The notes: generated from the sequence alone by a model not told the origin. Numbered from the stretch's first letter, positions 1 to 11,000 are shown. The stretch is DNA of 64,000 nt from Chitinophaga arvensicola (GCF_900110835.1 NZ_FOJG01000002.1:2882556-2946555); one strand, 5' to 3'. Made by a program: numbers and translations.

Positions 1-467
1 ACGCTGGGATTGGCCGCTTTGTTATCGCCTATTTCTGCCACATAGATATAGTTCTTTCCATTCTCCGGGCCCGGACCGGTAGCAATATCTTCCCAGTCGC
101 GGTTACCAATACCATCCAGTACCAGCTTGCCCATATCCTGGCCTTTTGTATCGGTCACATATACTTCATTGTAATTGCCACTGTCTTCATGCACATATAA
201 CAGTCCCGCATACACGCGGCTGGGTGCAACACCGGATAACTCCCGGTAATCCTGCTTCTGCGTAGGTGTGACCACCGGTGTCTCGTTAAACAGGGTGCAT
301 CTATCCAGCAGCGACAGGTCATAGCCCGCTGTTTTCACGGTATCCACCACTACGATGGTGGTGTCTGCAGGTGGCGGCGTAACGGGGCTTCCATTGTCCT
401 TACCACAGGCAATCGTAAACGCCGCAAAGCCCGAAAATAACAGGCAACTATACACGCTCTTCATCAT
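1..467 (-). CDS. Lipoprotein, propeller-like, 3' part outside the window
   Basis: The reading frame starts at the ATG at 467 (a second ATG lies one codon later) and stays open to the left edge, so about 155 residues are visible and the C-terminus is missing. The N-terminus is a short signal peptide ending in the lipobox LTIAC at residues 17-21, so the protein is probably an envelope lipoprotein. A Pro- and Thr-rich linker follows, then a segment with the pattern NRDWEDIATGPG and YIYVAEIGDN. As I recall, such DWEDIA/IGDN patterns occur in secreted beta-propeller-like proteins of unknown function. It lies downstream of a beta-helix lipoprotein gene on the same strand, separated by a hairpin at 487-512, so it may have its own transcript or depend on read-through. 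The lipoprotein call is firm; the fold is tentative. Confidence 0.6.
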   Translation of the reverse strand, partial: MMKSVYSCLLFSGFAAFTIACGKDNGSPVTPPPADTTIVVVDTVKTAGYDLSLLDRCTLFNETPVVTPTQKQDYRELSGVAPSRVYAGLLYVHEDSGNYNEVYVTDTKGQDMGKLVLDGIGNRDWEDIATGPGPENGKNYIYVAEIGDNKAANPS

Positions 468-486
468 CAGAAAAAAATTAAAATGA

Positions 487-512
487 AAAAGGACGCACAA
501 AGACGTCCTTTT
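487..512 (-). terminator. Hairpin after the beta-helix lipoprotein gene
   Basis: The 9-bp arms AAAAGGACG (487-495) and CGTCCTTTT (504-512) enclose an 8-nt loop. On the minus strand a T-rich stretch follows the stem. It lies 21 bp past the stop codon at 533 and before the start of the next minus-strand gene, so it is a probable intrinsic or partial terminator. Confidence 0.55.
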
Positions 513-532
513 CCGGTATTCGTTCATAGCTA

Positions 533-2068
533 TTAATAAGTATGCTGGTTACCGCTATTATCGGTAGGGAATGCACCCAGATCCTTGTTAGGAGCAGACA
601 TGTTGGCACCGAAAGTACCACCCTGTGCTACTACTTTCATTGGGAAGCCATACTGCGTCAGTGAAGGAGCGCTGGCTTTTTTAGGATACGCATTTTTTCC
701 GGTACCTGTTGCAAACACACCGGCGCCAATAGCAGGTGAATTTGATTTCAGGTGGAAGTCAGCGCCAGCAGGAATCTGGTTCACACGGTAGTTGCGCTCC
801 AGGCTCATAGCTGCCATGTCGTAATTCACGAACATAGGATCATATTTCAGGGAATCGTTGGCAGTGTTGGTACCAGCGTTGGTACCATTGCTCGCAACCG
901 GTCCGTTTACGTAACCATTCAGGTCGTATGATTGCTTCTGGGTAAACTGGTTAGGCTCAATAAATACCATGTATTGTTCTGCACCACCCATGGCATTTCC
1001 TCTGCCGATAGCAGTCAGGTTGTTATTGTACATGGTGTTCAGGGTATCGCTTGGCTTACCTTTTTCAGAAGCGTAGGAAATTCTCAGACCTGCTTTACAG
1101 TTAACGATAATGTTATTGTAGATAAATCCACCAGCGTTGGTTTCTGTATTGATAGAACCGTTACGCGTAGCTTTTGTTTGTCTGAATCCGCAGTTTACTA
1201 CGGTGTTATTGTAGATGTTTACTACCATTGGTTTACCAATATCGCCGGAAGTTTTCAGACCGTTAGTAGCGATACCGTAAGTGAGGTTATACGCCATATC
1301 GCCGTACACACCGTCTTTGATGTTGGTAGCTTCACCACCGGTGCCGCCCATCTTGGAGAAAGTGTTTCTCATGATGCTCATGTAGATGTTGTTTGGACGG
1401 ATACCATCATCTTTACTACCATAAAACCAGGAATCTTCCACAATCAGGCTACCTTTCTGTGCGCCGGTGCTGTTCATGAAAATAGTGAACTTGGCATCGC
1501 CGGATTTTGCGCCGTAGTCTTTTGCATTTTCACCCCAGGTACTGCCGGTGTATTCCACGTGCGACCAGCGGAGTAACAGCAGGCTGGCGTTAGGACCACA
1601 CTGGAAACCACCCCAGTAGCCTTTGAAAGCCGGGTCGTTGGCTGCATCATCTTTATAGGTAGGATTGGATTTCTTAACAGTACTGGTTTCCATTACAGTG
1701 AACCAGTTTTGTGCAGTTTTGCTGCCATCGCTCACCAGGGAACCATTTACATAAATAGTGGGACTGGTTTTAGCGCTTTGTCCATCGCCTTCAATCAATA
1801 CGGTTACACCAGGTTGGATGTAAAGCGTATCTCCCTGGTTAATGGTAACATCCGCCTTGATGTGATAGGTTTTACCTGCCAGCATGGTTCCTTTTAAAGG
1901 AATAGCGTTTCCGCTGCCATCCAGTTTAGGAAGAATGGTATCACTGATGGACTGTCCCACTATCAGCAGTGGTTTGGAAATTTCCACATTTTCACTACCT
2001 TTTTTACAGGAGATCACAGAGATGGCTGTCAGAGCCACCAGACCACTTTTAAAGAGGATCTTTTTCAT
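533..2068 (-). CDS. Right-handed beta-helix lipoprotein
   Basis: The product has 511 residues with a signal peptide ending in SVISC (Cys21), so it is a lipoprotein. From about residue 60 the sequence has short turns rich in Gly and Asn, with repeated strand-like elements such as IYNNTVVNC and FIYNNIIVNC and the early motif LYIQPGVTVLIEGDG. This is typical of parallel beta-helix proteins of the pectate-lyase-like superfold. No catalytic residues could be assigned, so it may be an enzyme, a binding protein or a surface structural protein. It lies 42 bp downstream of a TonB-dependent receptor gene and is probably co-transcribed with it. It occupies the position that SusD takes in SusCD loci but is not SusD-like, lacking the alpha-helical TPR pattern. 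This suggests a receptor and partner lipoprotein pair for an unknown ligand. Confidence 0.7.
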   Translation of the reverse strand: MKKILFKSGLVALTAISVISCKKGSENVEISKPLLIVGQSISDTILPKLDGSGNAIPLKGTMLAGKTYHIKADVTINQGDTLYIQPGVTVLIEGDGQSAKTSPTIYVNGSLVSDGSKTAQNWFTVMETSTVKKSNPTYKDDAANDPAFKGYWGGFQCGPNASLLLLRWSHVEYTGSTWGENAKDYGAKSGDAKFTIFMNSTGAQKGSLIVEDSWFYGSKDDGIRPNNIYMSIMRNTFSKMGGTGGEATNIKDGVYGDMAYNLTYGIATNGLKTSGDIGKPMVVNIYNNTVVNCGFRQTKATRNGSINTETNAGGFIYNNIIVNCKAGLRISYASEKGKPSDTLNTMYNNNLTAIGRGNAMGGAEQYMVFIEPNQFTQKQSYDLNGYVNGPVASNGTNAGTNTANDSLKYDPMFVNYDMAAMSLERNYRVNQIPAGADFHLKSNSPAIGAGVFATGTGKNAYPKKASAPSLTQYGFPMKVVAQGGTFGANMSAPNKDLGAFPTDNSGNQHTY

Positions 2069-2110
2069 AAGTTTCAGCTTGGAAATGATTGATTTAAATA
2101 TTGAATGGAA

Positions 2111-4882
2111 TTAAAGCACATATCTTACTCCCAGTTGATAATTCTGTCCGTACACATCCTTCTGGGCAAGGGTTTCCTTACTACCTGCTTTCTGGTAAGG
2201 CACTGGTACTGTATTGTCCGGCACTCCCTTGATATACACTTCATACGGCGTATTTAACAGGTTCTGTACTTTAGCAAACACGGTGAAGTGTTTGGCGATC
2301 GTTTTTTCGGCAGAGATATCAAACATATGCATATCCCGCTGCCAGTAATCAAACCCGTAGTAAGGCGATACCAGCACAATACGTTTGCCGGTAAACTGCC
2401 ACGCCAGCTGTGCATCCAGTCCGAGTTTAGGGTTCTTGTACAGCAACGCTGCATTGGCAATATGTTCAGACTGTCCCTGTAACGGGCGTTTCTCCAGCGG
2501 CGCCGGATCCAGGAATACCTGGTTGAATGTTTTCAGCTTGGAGGTTTCTATAGAAGAATTGGTATAGGTATAGTTTACACGCACACCAAAGTTGCGGATA
2601 TACTTTTCATACACCAGTTCCATTCCGAAGTTGCTGGCATCTCCAAAGTTGCCCGGCTGGAACACGAGTTGTCCCTGTACACCGGTTCTGGCAAAACCAT
2701 ATTCAATCGGATTCTGGATATTTTTGTAGAAGGCGCCAATCAGCAACTGCTCATTGGGTCTTGGGAAAAATTCATAACGCAGATCAAAGTTATTGGCGGT
2801 AGTATGTTTCAGCAGCGGGTTACCTCTTTCTGTCCACTCATCTCCTTTATAATTATAAGGCACCAGTTCAAAATATCCCGGACGGCTGATAGAGCTGAAA
2901 TAAGATAAACGCAGGTTGGTGCGGTTGTTCAGCATATACTTGAAATGTAAGCTGGGCAATACATCCGTGTAGTTGATAGTACCGGACTTGGCGTCTGATG
3001 TTACCGGTACATCTGTATCAAACTGCTGATCGGTATGTTCCATACGTACGCCAATCAATGTTTCCAGTTTCTTTACTGTAAACTTCAACATGGCATATCC
3101 TGCGGAAATATTTTCATCTGCACGGTAGTTGTTCGCTTCGGCAGGTGAACCACCAGGGTTCAGCACGGTCCAGTTAAAATGATAGATATCGGTCCATTGT
3201 TGCAATGCCTGACCATCCTGCACTACGCCCATGTTATAATTCTGGTAGAAGTTATCACGGTGCTTGGCCCTGTACATACCACCCACAGTGGCTTTAAAAG
3301 GAATACCAGCTATTTTGTTGCTGTAAGCAAGATTCGCATAGCCCGCATAATCACGGTCATTATTCTTCCACCAGGCACGGCTATACGGCTGTAAGATGTT
3401 CGGATGCTGGTATGGTTCTTCTTTAGTACCATCTTTATAAAATCCACCATCATACTCATATTCGGTGAGATCCGGGATAATACTGGTAGCTTTTGAATAT
3501 ACGGCAGACCAGTCCAGTTTCAAACGTGCCGGCAACAGATCATGTTCACCCTGTAAGGTGGTGCTGTTGATGGTTTGCCGCTGGAACTTGGAACGGTTCA
3601 GGTACCATACCTGGCCAATACCCGGCGCAGTGCGTGGAGCTGGTTGCAAGGTATCACGGCCTATCCTTGTCTGTGCGTCAGACAATATCGCGGTGAAGGA
3701 ATACAAACTGATCTTGTTATTATCGTTAAAACGGTAATCTACTTTTGCATTCAAACCTGTTCTGGTAACCTCGGTAGAGTAGTCACGCACATATGCATGC
3801 TTGATGTACAACACGCCATCTGCATTGGCTTTATCCAGGTATTCACCCGGGTTGAAAATACTGTTGTATCCCCGGTAAGTATGCTGATAGGAACCACCTA
3901 ACATCACGCCCAGCTTCTGGTTAAAAAAGCGGTTACCGATAGAAAGATTACCGATGGCATTAGGCGTAAAGCTCTTTTTAGTATAATTCAGGTTGTCCCT
4001 GGTGAAGTCTTCCGGTTTAGCAAGATAATCAGGGCCATGTGCTTCATAAGGCGACTTCCTATTGATCGCTCCCACGGAGAATTGCTGAAAAGGCCTGTCA
4101 AACAGTGTTTGATTGTACCCTGTAGACAAGCTGCCGTTTACATAAAAACGGTTAGGTGCATTCTTCATCACCATATTCACCGTACCGCCAATGGCATCGC
4201 CTTCCATGTTTGGCGTTAATGTTTTACTCACTTCTACCCTTTCTACCAGGTCGGCAGGAAAGATGTCCAGTGGTACATAGCGGTTCTTGTTATCCGGGCT
4301 CGGAATCTTGATACCATTAATCAGGGTGTAGTTATAACGCTGATCCATACCACGGATGATGGCATACCGGCCATCGCCACTGCTGCTTCTTTCCAGCGAT
4401 ACGCCCGATACACGCTGCAATACATTGGCGATCGTAATATCCGGTGATAACTGGATAGCTTTAGCCGAAATAATGTTCACCACATTATCAGATAACTGCT
4501 CCGATTTTTTAGCCGATTGTTCTGACTCAACATTGCGTTTAGTACGGATATCCACCGTATTCAATGCGCGGGTATTGGTTTGTAATAACAGTGTGACAGT
4601 TGTAGCGTTGGAAATATTTACCACTGTATCGAGGGATTGGTATCCAAGATAAGTGACCTGTAAATGATAGTTGCCTGCGGGTACTTTATCAATGCTGAAG
4701 GTACCGTCCAGACGGGCGTTTCCGGCACGCTTCAACTCCGTTACACGAACTGTGGCGCCAGGTAACTGTTCCTTTGTATTGGCATCCAGAATTTTCCCTT
4801 TAAAAATATGATCAGCCTGTTGACTGAAAGTAGTGGATATACTGCAAAAAAATAAAAAGAAGACGAGTATCGTTCTTACCAT
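2111..4882 (-). CDS. TonB-dependent outer-membrane receptor
   Basis: The product has 923 residues with a signal peptide ending near residue 20 (SISTTFSQ). A carboxypeptidase-regulatory-like beta-sandwich covers about 27-105 (KGKILDANTKEQLPGATVRV). A plug domain spans about 125-240 and contains IRGMDQRYNYTLING and TLTPNMEGDAIGGTV. The rest is a beta-barrel ending in a strand with a hydrophobic terminus (LGVRYVL). The RGM/RYN/TLING pattern is that of the TonB-Xanth-Caul type of receptor rather than SusC, and there is no STN domain. Such receptors take up siderophores, sugars or other small ligands using TonB energy; the ligand here is not identifiable. It is followed by the beta-helix lipoprotein gene, probably in one operon. 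Confidence 0.9.
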   Translation of the reverse strand: MVRTILVFFLFFCSISTTFSQQADHIFKGKILDANTKEQLPGATVRVTELKRAGNARLDGTFSIDKVPAGNYHLQVTYLGYQSLDTVVNISNATTVTLLLQTNTRALNTVDIRTKRNVESEQSAKKSEQLSDNVVNIISAKAIQLSPDITIANVLQRVSGVSLERSSSGDGRYAIIRGMDQRYNYTLINGIKIPSPDNKNRYVPLDIFPADLVERVEVSKTLTPNMEGDAIGGTVNMVMKNAPNRFYVNGSLSTGYNQTLFDRPFQQFSVGAINRKSPYEAHGPDYLAKPEDFTRDNLNYTKKSFTPNAIGNLSIGNRFFNQKLGVMLGGSYQHTYRGYNSIFNPGEYLDKANADGVLYIKHAYVRDYSTEVTRTGLNAKVDYRFNDNNKISLYSFTAILSDAQTRIGRDTLQPAPRTAPGIGQVWYLNRSKFQRQTINSTTLQGEHDLLPARLKLDWSAVYSKATSIIPDLTEYEYDGGFYKDGTKEEPYQHPNILQPYSRAWWKNNDRDYAGYANLAYSNKIAGIPFKATVGGMYRAKHRDNFYQNYNMGVVQDGQALQQWTDIYHFNWTVLNPGGSPAEANNYRADENISAGYAMLKFTVKKLETLIGVRMEHTDQQFDTDVPVTSDAKSGTINYTDVLPSLHFKYMLNNRTNLRLSYFSSISRPGYFELVPYNYKGDEWTERGNPLLKHTTANNFDLRYEFFPRPNEQLLIGAFYKNIQNPIEYGFARTGVQGQLVFQPGNFGDASNFGMELVYEKYIRNFGVRVNYTYTNSSIETSKLKTFNQVFLDPAPLEKRPLQGQSEHIANAALLYKNPKLGLDAQLAWQFTGKRIVLVSPYYGFDYWQRDMHMFDISAEKTIAKHFTVFAKVQNLLNTPYEVYIKGVPDNTVPVPYQKAGSKETLAQKDVYGQNYQLGVRYVL

Positions 4883-5045
4883 CCCATAGAATTTGGTGCA
4901 AAGGAAATTTTATTTTCTGTGAGATAACAGGGGCAACATCTATCTTAACGGAATGGTAATTATCGCATAATAATTAGTTAACAAACGGAATTGGTCCTGA
5001 TGGCACATATCCGATCAAACCCAGTACAGGTGGGCCACAAACAAA

Positions 5046-5071
5046 AGCTGCATCCCTCGGGGGATGCAGCT
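5046..5071 (-). terminator. Terminator of the GH30 locus
   Basis: The perfect 11-bp arms AGCTGCATCCC (5046-5056) and GGGATGCAGCT (5061-5071) have a 4-nt loop. On the minus strand the stem is followed by TTTTGTTTGT. It lies about 70 bp past the stop of the glycosidase gene and closes the 13150-to-5141 gene set. The rest of 4883-5140 shows no gene. Confidence 0.75.
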
Positions 5072-5140
5072 AAAAATCAAGATAAGCTTGCGGGAAGCAT
5101 AGTATCTGTAATCATTCTGAAGCAAATCTGTGGACATTTC

Positions 5141-6595
5141 TTACCACACAAACGTAGCAACGCTTCCTCCGGGTAAAACAGGTATGATCTGTTTGCCCTG
5201 GTATTTCAGGTTAAAGGAAGTGGCCGTGTTATTATCATTTAATACGATCAGTACTTTCTTTCCCTCCGGTGTTTTGAAGGCCACGCTATAGAGATTGCCT
5301 TCCTGGTTGCTGCCGATCCTGACGGCGCCTGCCGGTACAAATTTAGATGCCTGCGCAATGATGTAATAGGCCACGTTGCGGGTCACATTGGCCCCACTGA
5401 TGGTAAGCGCTCCTTTACATTCGGTGCAGCCACCGGGGGTATGCGGGCCATAATTGGGATCATTGGCGAGGTTCCATTCCAGGGCGGTGCGACTGTAATT
5501 GCGCATGCTGCCGATGATCACATTTTTCATATGCCATCTCAGGTCACCATCAAAACCACCATTAGCACTGGTCCATTGCTCGGTAAAATACAGGGCTTTA
5601 TCCGGTGCGGCGTTATGTACTGTCATCAGCGCATTGATATTGCCTGCATAGAGGTGAAAAGCACTGCCGTTTACAAATTTGGCTGCGGCAGGATCATTGA
5701 GAATGGTCAGCGGATAATCCGGATGATCACAGTTATGATCGTATACAATGATCTTGGTATTCAGTCCGGCTGCTGCAAAAGCGGGTCCCAGGCTGTTCTT
5801 AATAAAGTCGCGCTGCGCTTCGGCCACCATTTTCAGACTCGGATTATTATCCGGGTTCAGTGGTTCGTTCTGCGGCGTGATGGCGTCAATGGTGATACCT
5901 GTAGCTTTCATCTGTTGCAGGTACTTTACTAAATACTGCGCATATACGTCGTAGTACTTTGTTTGCAGTTCTCCTCCCTTGAAAGAACCATTGTCTTTCA
6001 TCCACACCGGCGCGCTCCAGGGCGTAGCCAGTATTTTTATTTTCGGATTGATCAGCAGTATTTCCTTCAACAGGGGAATCAGTCCTGTACCTGATGCCAT
6101 ATCCGGCTCCAGGGAAAAATGTGTTAAGGAGAGGTCTGTTTGTCCTGCGGGTACATCATCATAGGTAAACGGCAGTGCATTCAGATCAGAGGCGCCTACG
6201 CTGATACGCAGGTAACTGATACCGATCGCATTGCCGGTATTACCAAACAGCTCCTGTAGCAGCTGTTGTTTAGCCGTGGCATTCATGGCATTGATCAGTT
6301 GTGCGCTGCCACCCGTGAGGGTGTAACCAAAACCGTCTACTTCCTGGAAAGTTTGTGTGCTGTCTACTTCAATAGTCGTATATCCGTTGGCGGTAGCCGT
6401 GCCAAAAACGGGTCGATCTGTCTGCAACTGCAACAAGCGCTGCTGATCTCCTGTACTCAGCCAGTAGCTGACGGCAGCGCCGGTAGCATGGTTACTGTCG
6501 GGAGAAGTTACCGGCTGTGTAAGCCCTTTGCTGCCGGAACAGGCGTAGAGCGATAAGCTGCCTGCAAATAATATAACGTTGAATATTTTATGCAT
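5141..6595 (-). CDS. Glycoside hydrolase family 30 lipoprotein
   Basis: The ATG at 6595 gives 484 residues and a signal peptide with lipobox LSLYAC; the frame is open further upstream only to a TTG. The catalytic domain is of the GH30 glucosylceramidase/beta-1,6-glucanase type. ITPQNEPLNPDNNPS carries the acid/base Glu (about E244) and ALYFTEQWTS carries the nucleophile Glu (about E339). DGFGYTLTGGSA near the N-terminus and the short C-terminal beta-domain also fit the family. GH30 enzymes hydrolyse beta-glucosidic, beta-xylosidic or related links with retention. With an upstream SusC/SusD pair, a GH30 lipoprotein resembles the beta-1,6-glucan loci described in Bacteroides, so fungal beta-glucan is the likely substrate, but the subfamily cannot be fixed by eye. 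It is the last gene of the sigma/FecR/SusC/SusD set. Confidence 0.88.
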   Translation of the reverse strand: MHKIFNVILFAGSLSLYACSGSKGLTQPVTSPDSNHATGAAVSYWLSTGDQQRLLQLQTDRPVFGTATANGYTTIEVDSTQTFQEVDGFGYTLTGGSAQLINAMNATAKQQLLQELFGNTGNAIGISYLRISVGASDLNALPFTYDDVPAGQTDLSLTHFSLEPDMASGTGLIPLLKEILLINPKIKILATPWSAPVWMKDNGSFKGGELQTKYYDVYAQYLVKYLQQMKATGITIDAITPQNEPLNPDNNPSLKMVAEAQRDFIKNSLGPAFAAAGLNTKIIVYDHNCDHPDYPLTILNDPAAAKFVNGSAFHLYAGNINALMTVHNAAPDKALYFTEQWTSANGGFDGDLRWHMKNVIIGSMRNYSRTALEWNLANDPNYGPHTPGGCTECKGALTISGANVTRNVAYYIIAQASKFVPAGAVRIGSNQEGNLYSVAFKTPEGKKVLIVLNDNNTATSFNLKYQGKQIIPVLPGGSVATFVW

Positions 6596-6672
6596 ATACA
6601 ATAGGTATTTAAACAAAGAGCCCGGTGTTACCCAGGCTCCTGTTCCGTTTTCATTTTTATAAATCCAGGTAC

Positions 6673-8070
6673 TTACTTGTTGATATTCGGATTACTGTCT
6701 ATTTCATCCTGTGAAATAGGGAAGTATAATTTATCCGCTGTTACGTTGTAGTTCAGGTTATTACCATGACCATCTTTCTGTGCGTTCATGACTGCAATGG
6801 CACGGTTGGTACGTATCAGGTCATACCAGCGGTGACCTTCAAAGCAGAGTTCCAGCTGTCTTTCTTTTTCCACAGCCAGGCGCAGTGCGGCCTGTGTGGT
6901 AGCAGGAGTATCGCCCAGCTTGGCACGGTGACGGATCTTGTTGATATAATACTGTGCACCATCGGCAGTGTTATCCAGTTTATTGAGTTCTGTCAGTGCT
7001 TCCGCTTTCATCAGCAGGATATCCGCATAACGCAACCGGTAAGTGTTGCTCTTTCCATCTCCGTCATTATACTTGTTAATCACAGGAACAGGTTGTGGCC
7101 AGTAATCATCTGTCCAGCTGGTGTTCACAAATTTAATGCTGGCGGCTTTTCTTACGGCATCACCTTCTGCATCAAAGGCTGCTACGATGGTATGGGATGG
7201 AATATTGAATTTCTTCCAGTCGCCCCACATAAACGGTGTATTCATACCCGTTACCCAGTTCTGGTGTAATACGCCATCGAACTGTGTTTCCCAGATAGAT
7301 TCAATACTGTTTTTACCAGCGAGTGTAAAGAGCGTAGCGTAATCGGGAACCAGGTCATAACCACCGGCAGTTACTGCATCGCAGTAAGTGACTACTTTAT
7401 TCCAGTCAGGATTTGGTTTTTGTGCATATACCTTCGCCAGTAATGCATTTACAGCCCCTTTTGTGGCTTTACCGCTGGTGGAATCGTCTCTTTCCTTTAC
7501 CCGCGTCAGGGCGTATTCCAGGTCTTTAATAATAAAGGCATACACCTCGTCGGCAGATTTTTTAGACACATAAGTACTTTGCAGATCAGTTGGAATACTG
7601 GTAACAATCGGAATTTCCTTCCAGCTTCTGATCAGGTTAAAGTAATGCCAGGCACGCAGGAAAGACGCTTCTCCCAGAATCTGATTACGGCGCTCCGGAG
7701 TGAGTCCTTTATCGGGCAGACTGCTATCCATAGTGAGGATGAGATTACAGTTTTTAATGTCAGTATATAAGTATCTCCAGTCTCTCTTGATGTTGGCATT
7801 GATGGCATTTACTGTAAACTTATCGATGGCAAAGTTATTGGCATTATCTCCACCTGCATAGGCATTATCTGCCATCACATCTCCATTGGTCAGGAAATCG
7901 GAGGTATAATATTCATCATACAGGTTATCGTAGGCTCCCAGCAGCAATGGCTCCAGGGTAGCGGTTTCTGACTGTGAAATCGGTTTCTTGTCCAGCAGAT
8001 CCTTGGTGCAGGACGACAGCAAAGACACGCTAAGAATACCGGTAGCTATATAAGAAGTGAATTGTTTCAT
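6673..8070 (-). CDS. SusD/RagB-type glycan-binding lipoprotein
   Basis: The product has 465 residues with a signal peptide ending in LLSSC (Cys21), followed by TKDLLDKKPIS, a typical SusD start. The helical body contains SFLRAWHYFNLIRSWKEIP (about 138-156) and, near the C-terminus, YRLRYADILLMKAEALTELN, ERQLELCFEGHRWYDLIR and LYFPISQDEI, all hallmark SusD/RagB segments. SusD proteins form a hinged lid over the SusC barrel and capture the substrate at the cell surface. The gene starts 24 bp after the SusC stop and precedes the GH30 gene, so all three are likely co-expressed. Confidence 0.95.
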   Translation of the reverse strand: MKQFTSYIATGILSVSLLSSCTKDLLDKKPISQSETATLEPLLLGAYDNLYDEYYTSDFLTNGDVMADNAYAGGDNANNFAIDKFTVNAINANIKRDWRYLYTDIKNCNLILTMDSSLPDKGLTPERRNQILGEASFLRAWHYFNLIRSWKEIPIVTSIPTDLQSTYVSKKSADEVYAFIIKDLEYALTRVKERDDSTSGKATKGAVNALLAKVYAQKPNPDWNKVVTYCDAVTAGGYDLVPDYATLFTLAGKNSIESIWETQFDGVLHQNWVTGMNTPFMWGDWKKFNIPSHTIVAAFDAEGDAVRKAASIKFVNTSWTDDYWPQPVPVINKYNDGDGKSNTYRLRYADILLMKAEALTELNKLDNTADGAQYYINKIRHRAKLGDTPATTQAALRLAVEKERQLELCFEGHRWYDLIRTNRAIAVMNAQKDGHGNNLNYNVTADKLYFPISQDEIDSNPNINK

Positions 8071-8094
8071 ACTTGGAATAATTAATTATTAAGA

Positions 8095-11000
8095 CTAAAA
8101 CTCAGCATTCAAACCAAAAATAAAAGCGCGTGACTGCGGATAGGTACCATAATCGATACCCATAGAAGGTCCATTGGCAGCATCTCTGCTTACTTCCGGA
8201 TCCAGTCCTTTGTATTTGGTAAATGTTATCAGGTTTTGTCCTGTCACATACACATTTAACCGGCCCACACCAATATGTTTCAGAAAATCATTTGAGAATT
8301 TATAGCTCAGCGTAGCTGATTTCAGACGCAGGTAAGAACCGTTTTCCACGAAGCGGGAGGATGACAAACTGTTGTTCGTATTGTTTTTCTCTGCTTTTGG
8401 AATATCGGTGATATCTCCGGCCTGTTTCCAGCGACGCAATACAGCGGTGCTCTGGTTCTTGGAATCGTACAGTCCTTCCAGTTCCATGCGGGTTGCATTG
8501 AAGATCTGGTTGCCCTGTACACCCTGGAAAAACAGGTTCAGATCAAAACCTTTGTAGCTGATATTATTGGTTAAACCATAGATAAAATCAGGTTGTGCAT
8601 TACCAATCCAGGTGCGGTCACCATCAGATAATTTCTTATCACCATCCAGGTCTGCATAGATCATGTTACCGGTAGCAGGGTCTACACCCTGTGCTACATA
8701 GCCATAAAATGCGCCGAGTGGATGTCCGGGCTCTACGCGGATGGCATTACCTCTTTCGTATACATCGGCATAACCTAAGCTTGGAGTGGGTCCGAGGCTC
8801 AATACTTTATTCTTGTTCATGGAAATATTACCATTGGCATTCCATTTCACCGCCTTATCAATAATCAGTGCATTTACGCCAAATTCTACCCCTTTATTTT
8901 CTATGTTACCCACATTGTAACGTTGTGTACCAAAACCGGAACTTGGTGGTAACTGCACATCTACCAGCAGGTCGTTGGTCTTCTTGATATAGGCGTCTGC
9001 GGTAACGGTAATACGGCCGTTCAGTACACTCAGATCCACACCCACGTTGCTTTGTGTTGTTTTTTCCCAGGTCAGGTCATTTTTTGGCAGGTTGGTAAAG
9101 TTCAATCCGCCGGTACCGTTGCTGGCATACAGCCGGCGCCAGTCGTAGTCACCGATACCATCGTTACCGGTTTTACCCCAACCCGCACGGAGTTTCAGAT
9201 CACTTACGAAACCGCCTTTGGTAAAAAATTCTTCATTGGAAATACGCCATGCGCCGGATAAAGAGGGAAACCAGCCATAACGGGCATCGGGTGCAAAACG
9301 GGACGAACCATCATAACGCACGGTAGCGGTAAACAGGTATTTATCAGCATAGCCATAGTTTGCACGGCCCAGGTAAGAACGTTTACCCCACTGGCTTTTA
9401 GTAACTTCCTGTTTTTCACGGATCGTAGAACCGGTGAGGGTAGGAATTTTATCGCTCGAATATCCCCTGGAAATATCTTCGGTGAAATTATAGTCGGATT
9501 CCTGCATAGTGTGACCAATCATTGCGCCTACATTATGTTTGCCAAACTGTTTGTTATAGGTCAGGGTATTTTCCCAGAGCCATACAAAACGCTCCACCGA
9601 CTCAGACTTACCGTAACCTTTCTTTTCCCTGGCGCCATAGTCAGTGGAATAGGGGTCCAGGAAATAATCGTAACGCCTGCCTTCTGATTCAGCACCCAGG
9701 TTGGAACGGAAATGCAGTTCCGGCAAGATGGTAAAATCTGCGCTCACATTACCCAGGAAACGGTTGTTGATCGCTTTCTGTTGTGGTGCAAACGCATAGG
9801 CAATAGGATTTTGCCAACTCCTTGCATTCGGGTTATAGCTATAAGTTCCATCTGCATTGTAAATACCGATCGTAGGCGGTGAGGTTAAGGCAGACAGGAT
9901 CGTACCACCTCTGGCCACGCCGTTGTTATCGGGTACATCTACAAATACGGATCTGTTGAACGACAGGTTGGTCGCCAGTGTCAGCCAGTCTTTCACTTTA
10001 TTATCGATGTTGGCTCTTACAGAATAACGGTCGTAATCTGCGGGTGCTACCACACCTTTCTGTTTCTGGTAACCACCGGAAACATAGTAGTGCCCTTTAT
10101 CGGTACCACCGGAAACACCTACCTGGATATTCTGCTCACGACCGGTTTTGAAGGTTTCCTTCTGCCAGTCGGTATTTTCGTTATTGGGATCTGTGAAGCC
10201 CAGGTCTTTCATCAGTTCTTTGTATTGAGCGCTGTTCAGTACATCTACTTTCTTGGCGAAGTTGGACATACCGGTGTAGGCGTTTACAAATACCTTCGAC
10301 TGGCTCGTACCTTTTTTGGTAGTTACCAGTACCACACCATTCGCACCACTGGCGCCATAAATAGCGGCAGAAGAGGCGTCTTTCAGTACAGAGAAGCTTT
10401 CAATATCGCTGGGGTTGAGGAAATCGATATTGGGTACAATCACCCCGTCTACTACAAACAGCGGGTTATTGCTGGCATTCAGCGAGGTATTACCACGGAT
10501 GCTCACGTTCAGGCCTGCACCTGGTTTACCGGAAGGAGCAGTAACGCTCACACCTGCGGCCTGGCCCTGTAAGCCCGCAGCAGCGCTCACAATCGGGCGG
10601 CTGTCGAATGCATCTGCTTTTACCACCGCTACGGCGCCGGTAATATCTTTCTTACGCTGGGTACCATAACCCACTACCACTACTTCATTCAGTTTACTGT
10701 TTTCAGCAGCCAGTTTCACGGTAATATGGGTTTGCTCCCCTACTACTACTTCCTGTTGCTGGTAACCAATAAAAGAAATCACAAGTACGGCCTGTTTATC
10801 AGGAACAGAGAGGTTGAATTTACCATCTACAGTAGTAGAGGTACCCACGCTGCTGCCTTTTAGGCGTACGGTGGCGCCTGGAACAGGTGCGCCGTCTTCA
10901 CCGGTAACAGTACCAGTGACAACTATATTCTGATGGCCATCGGCAGGTGTGAGATACAGCAGGATCTGCTGGTTATCGATCACCTTGAAATCGATGCCCA

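Noticed and set aside
1..4882. A phosphate-starvation or phytase locus
   Set aside because: The visible part of the truncated lipoprotein does not show known beta-propeller phytase motifs, and no PHO box or phosphate gene is nearby.
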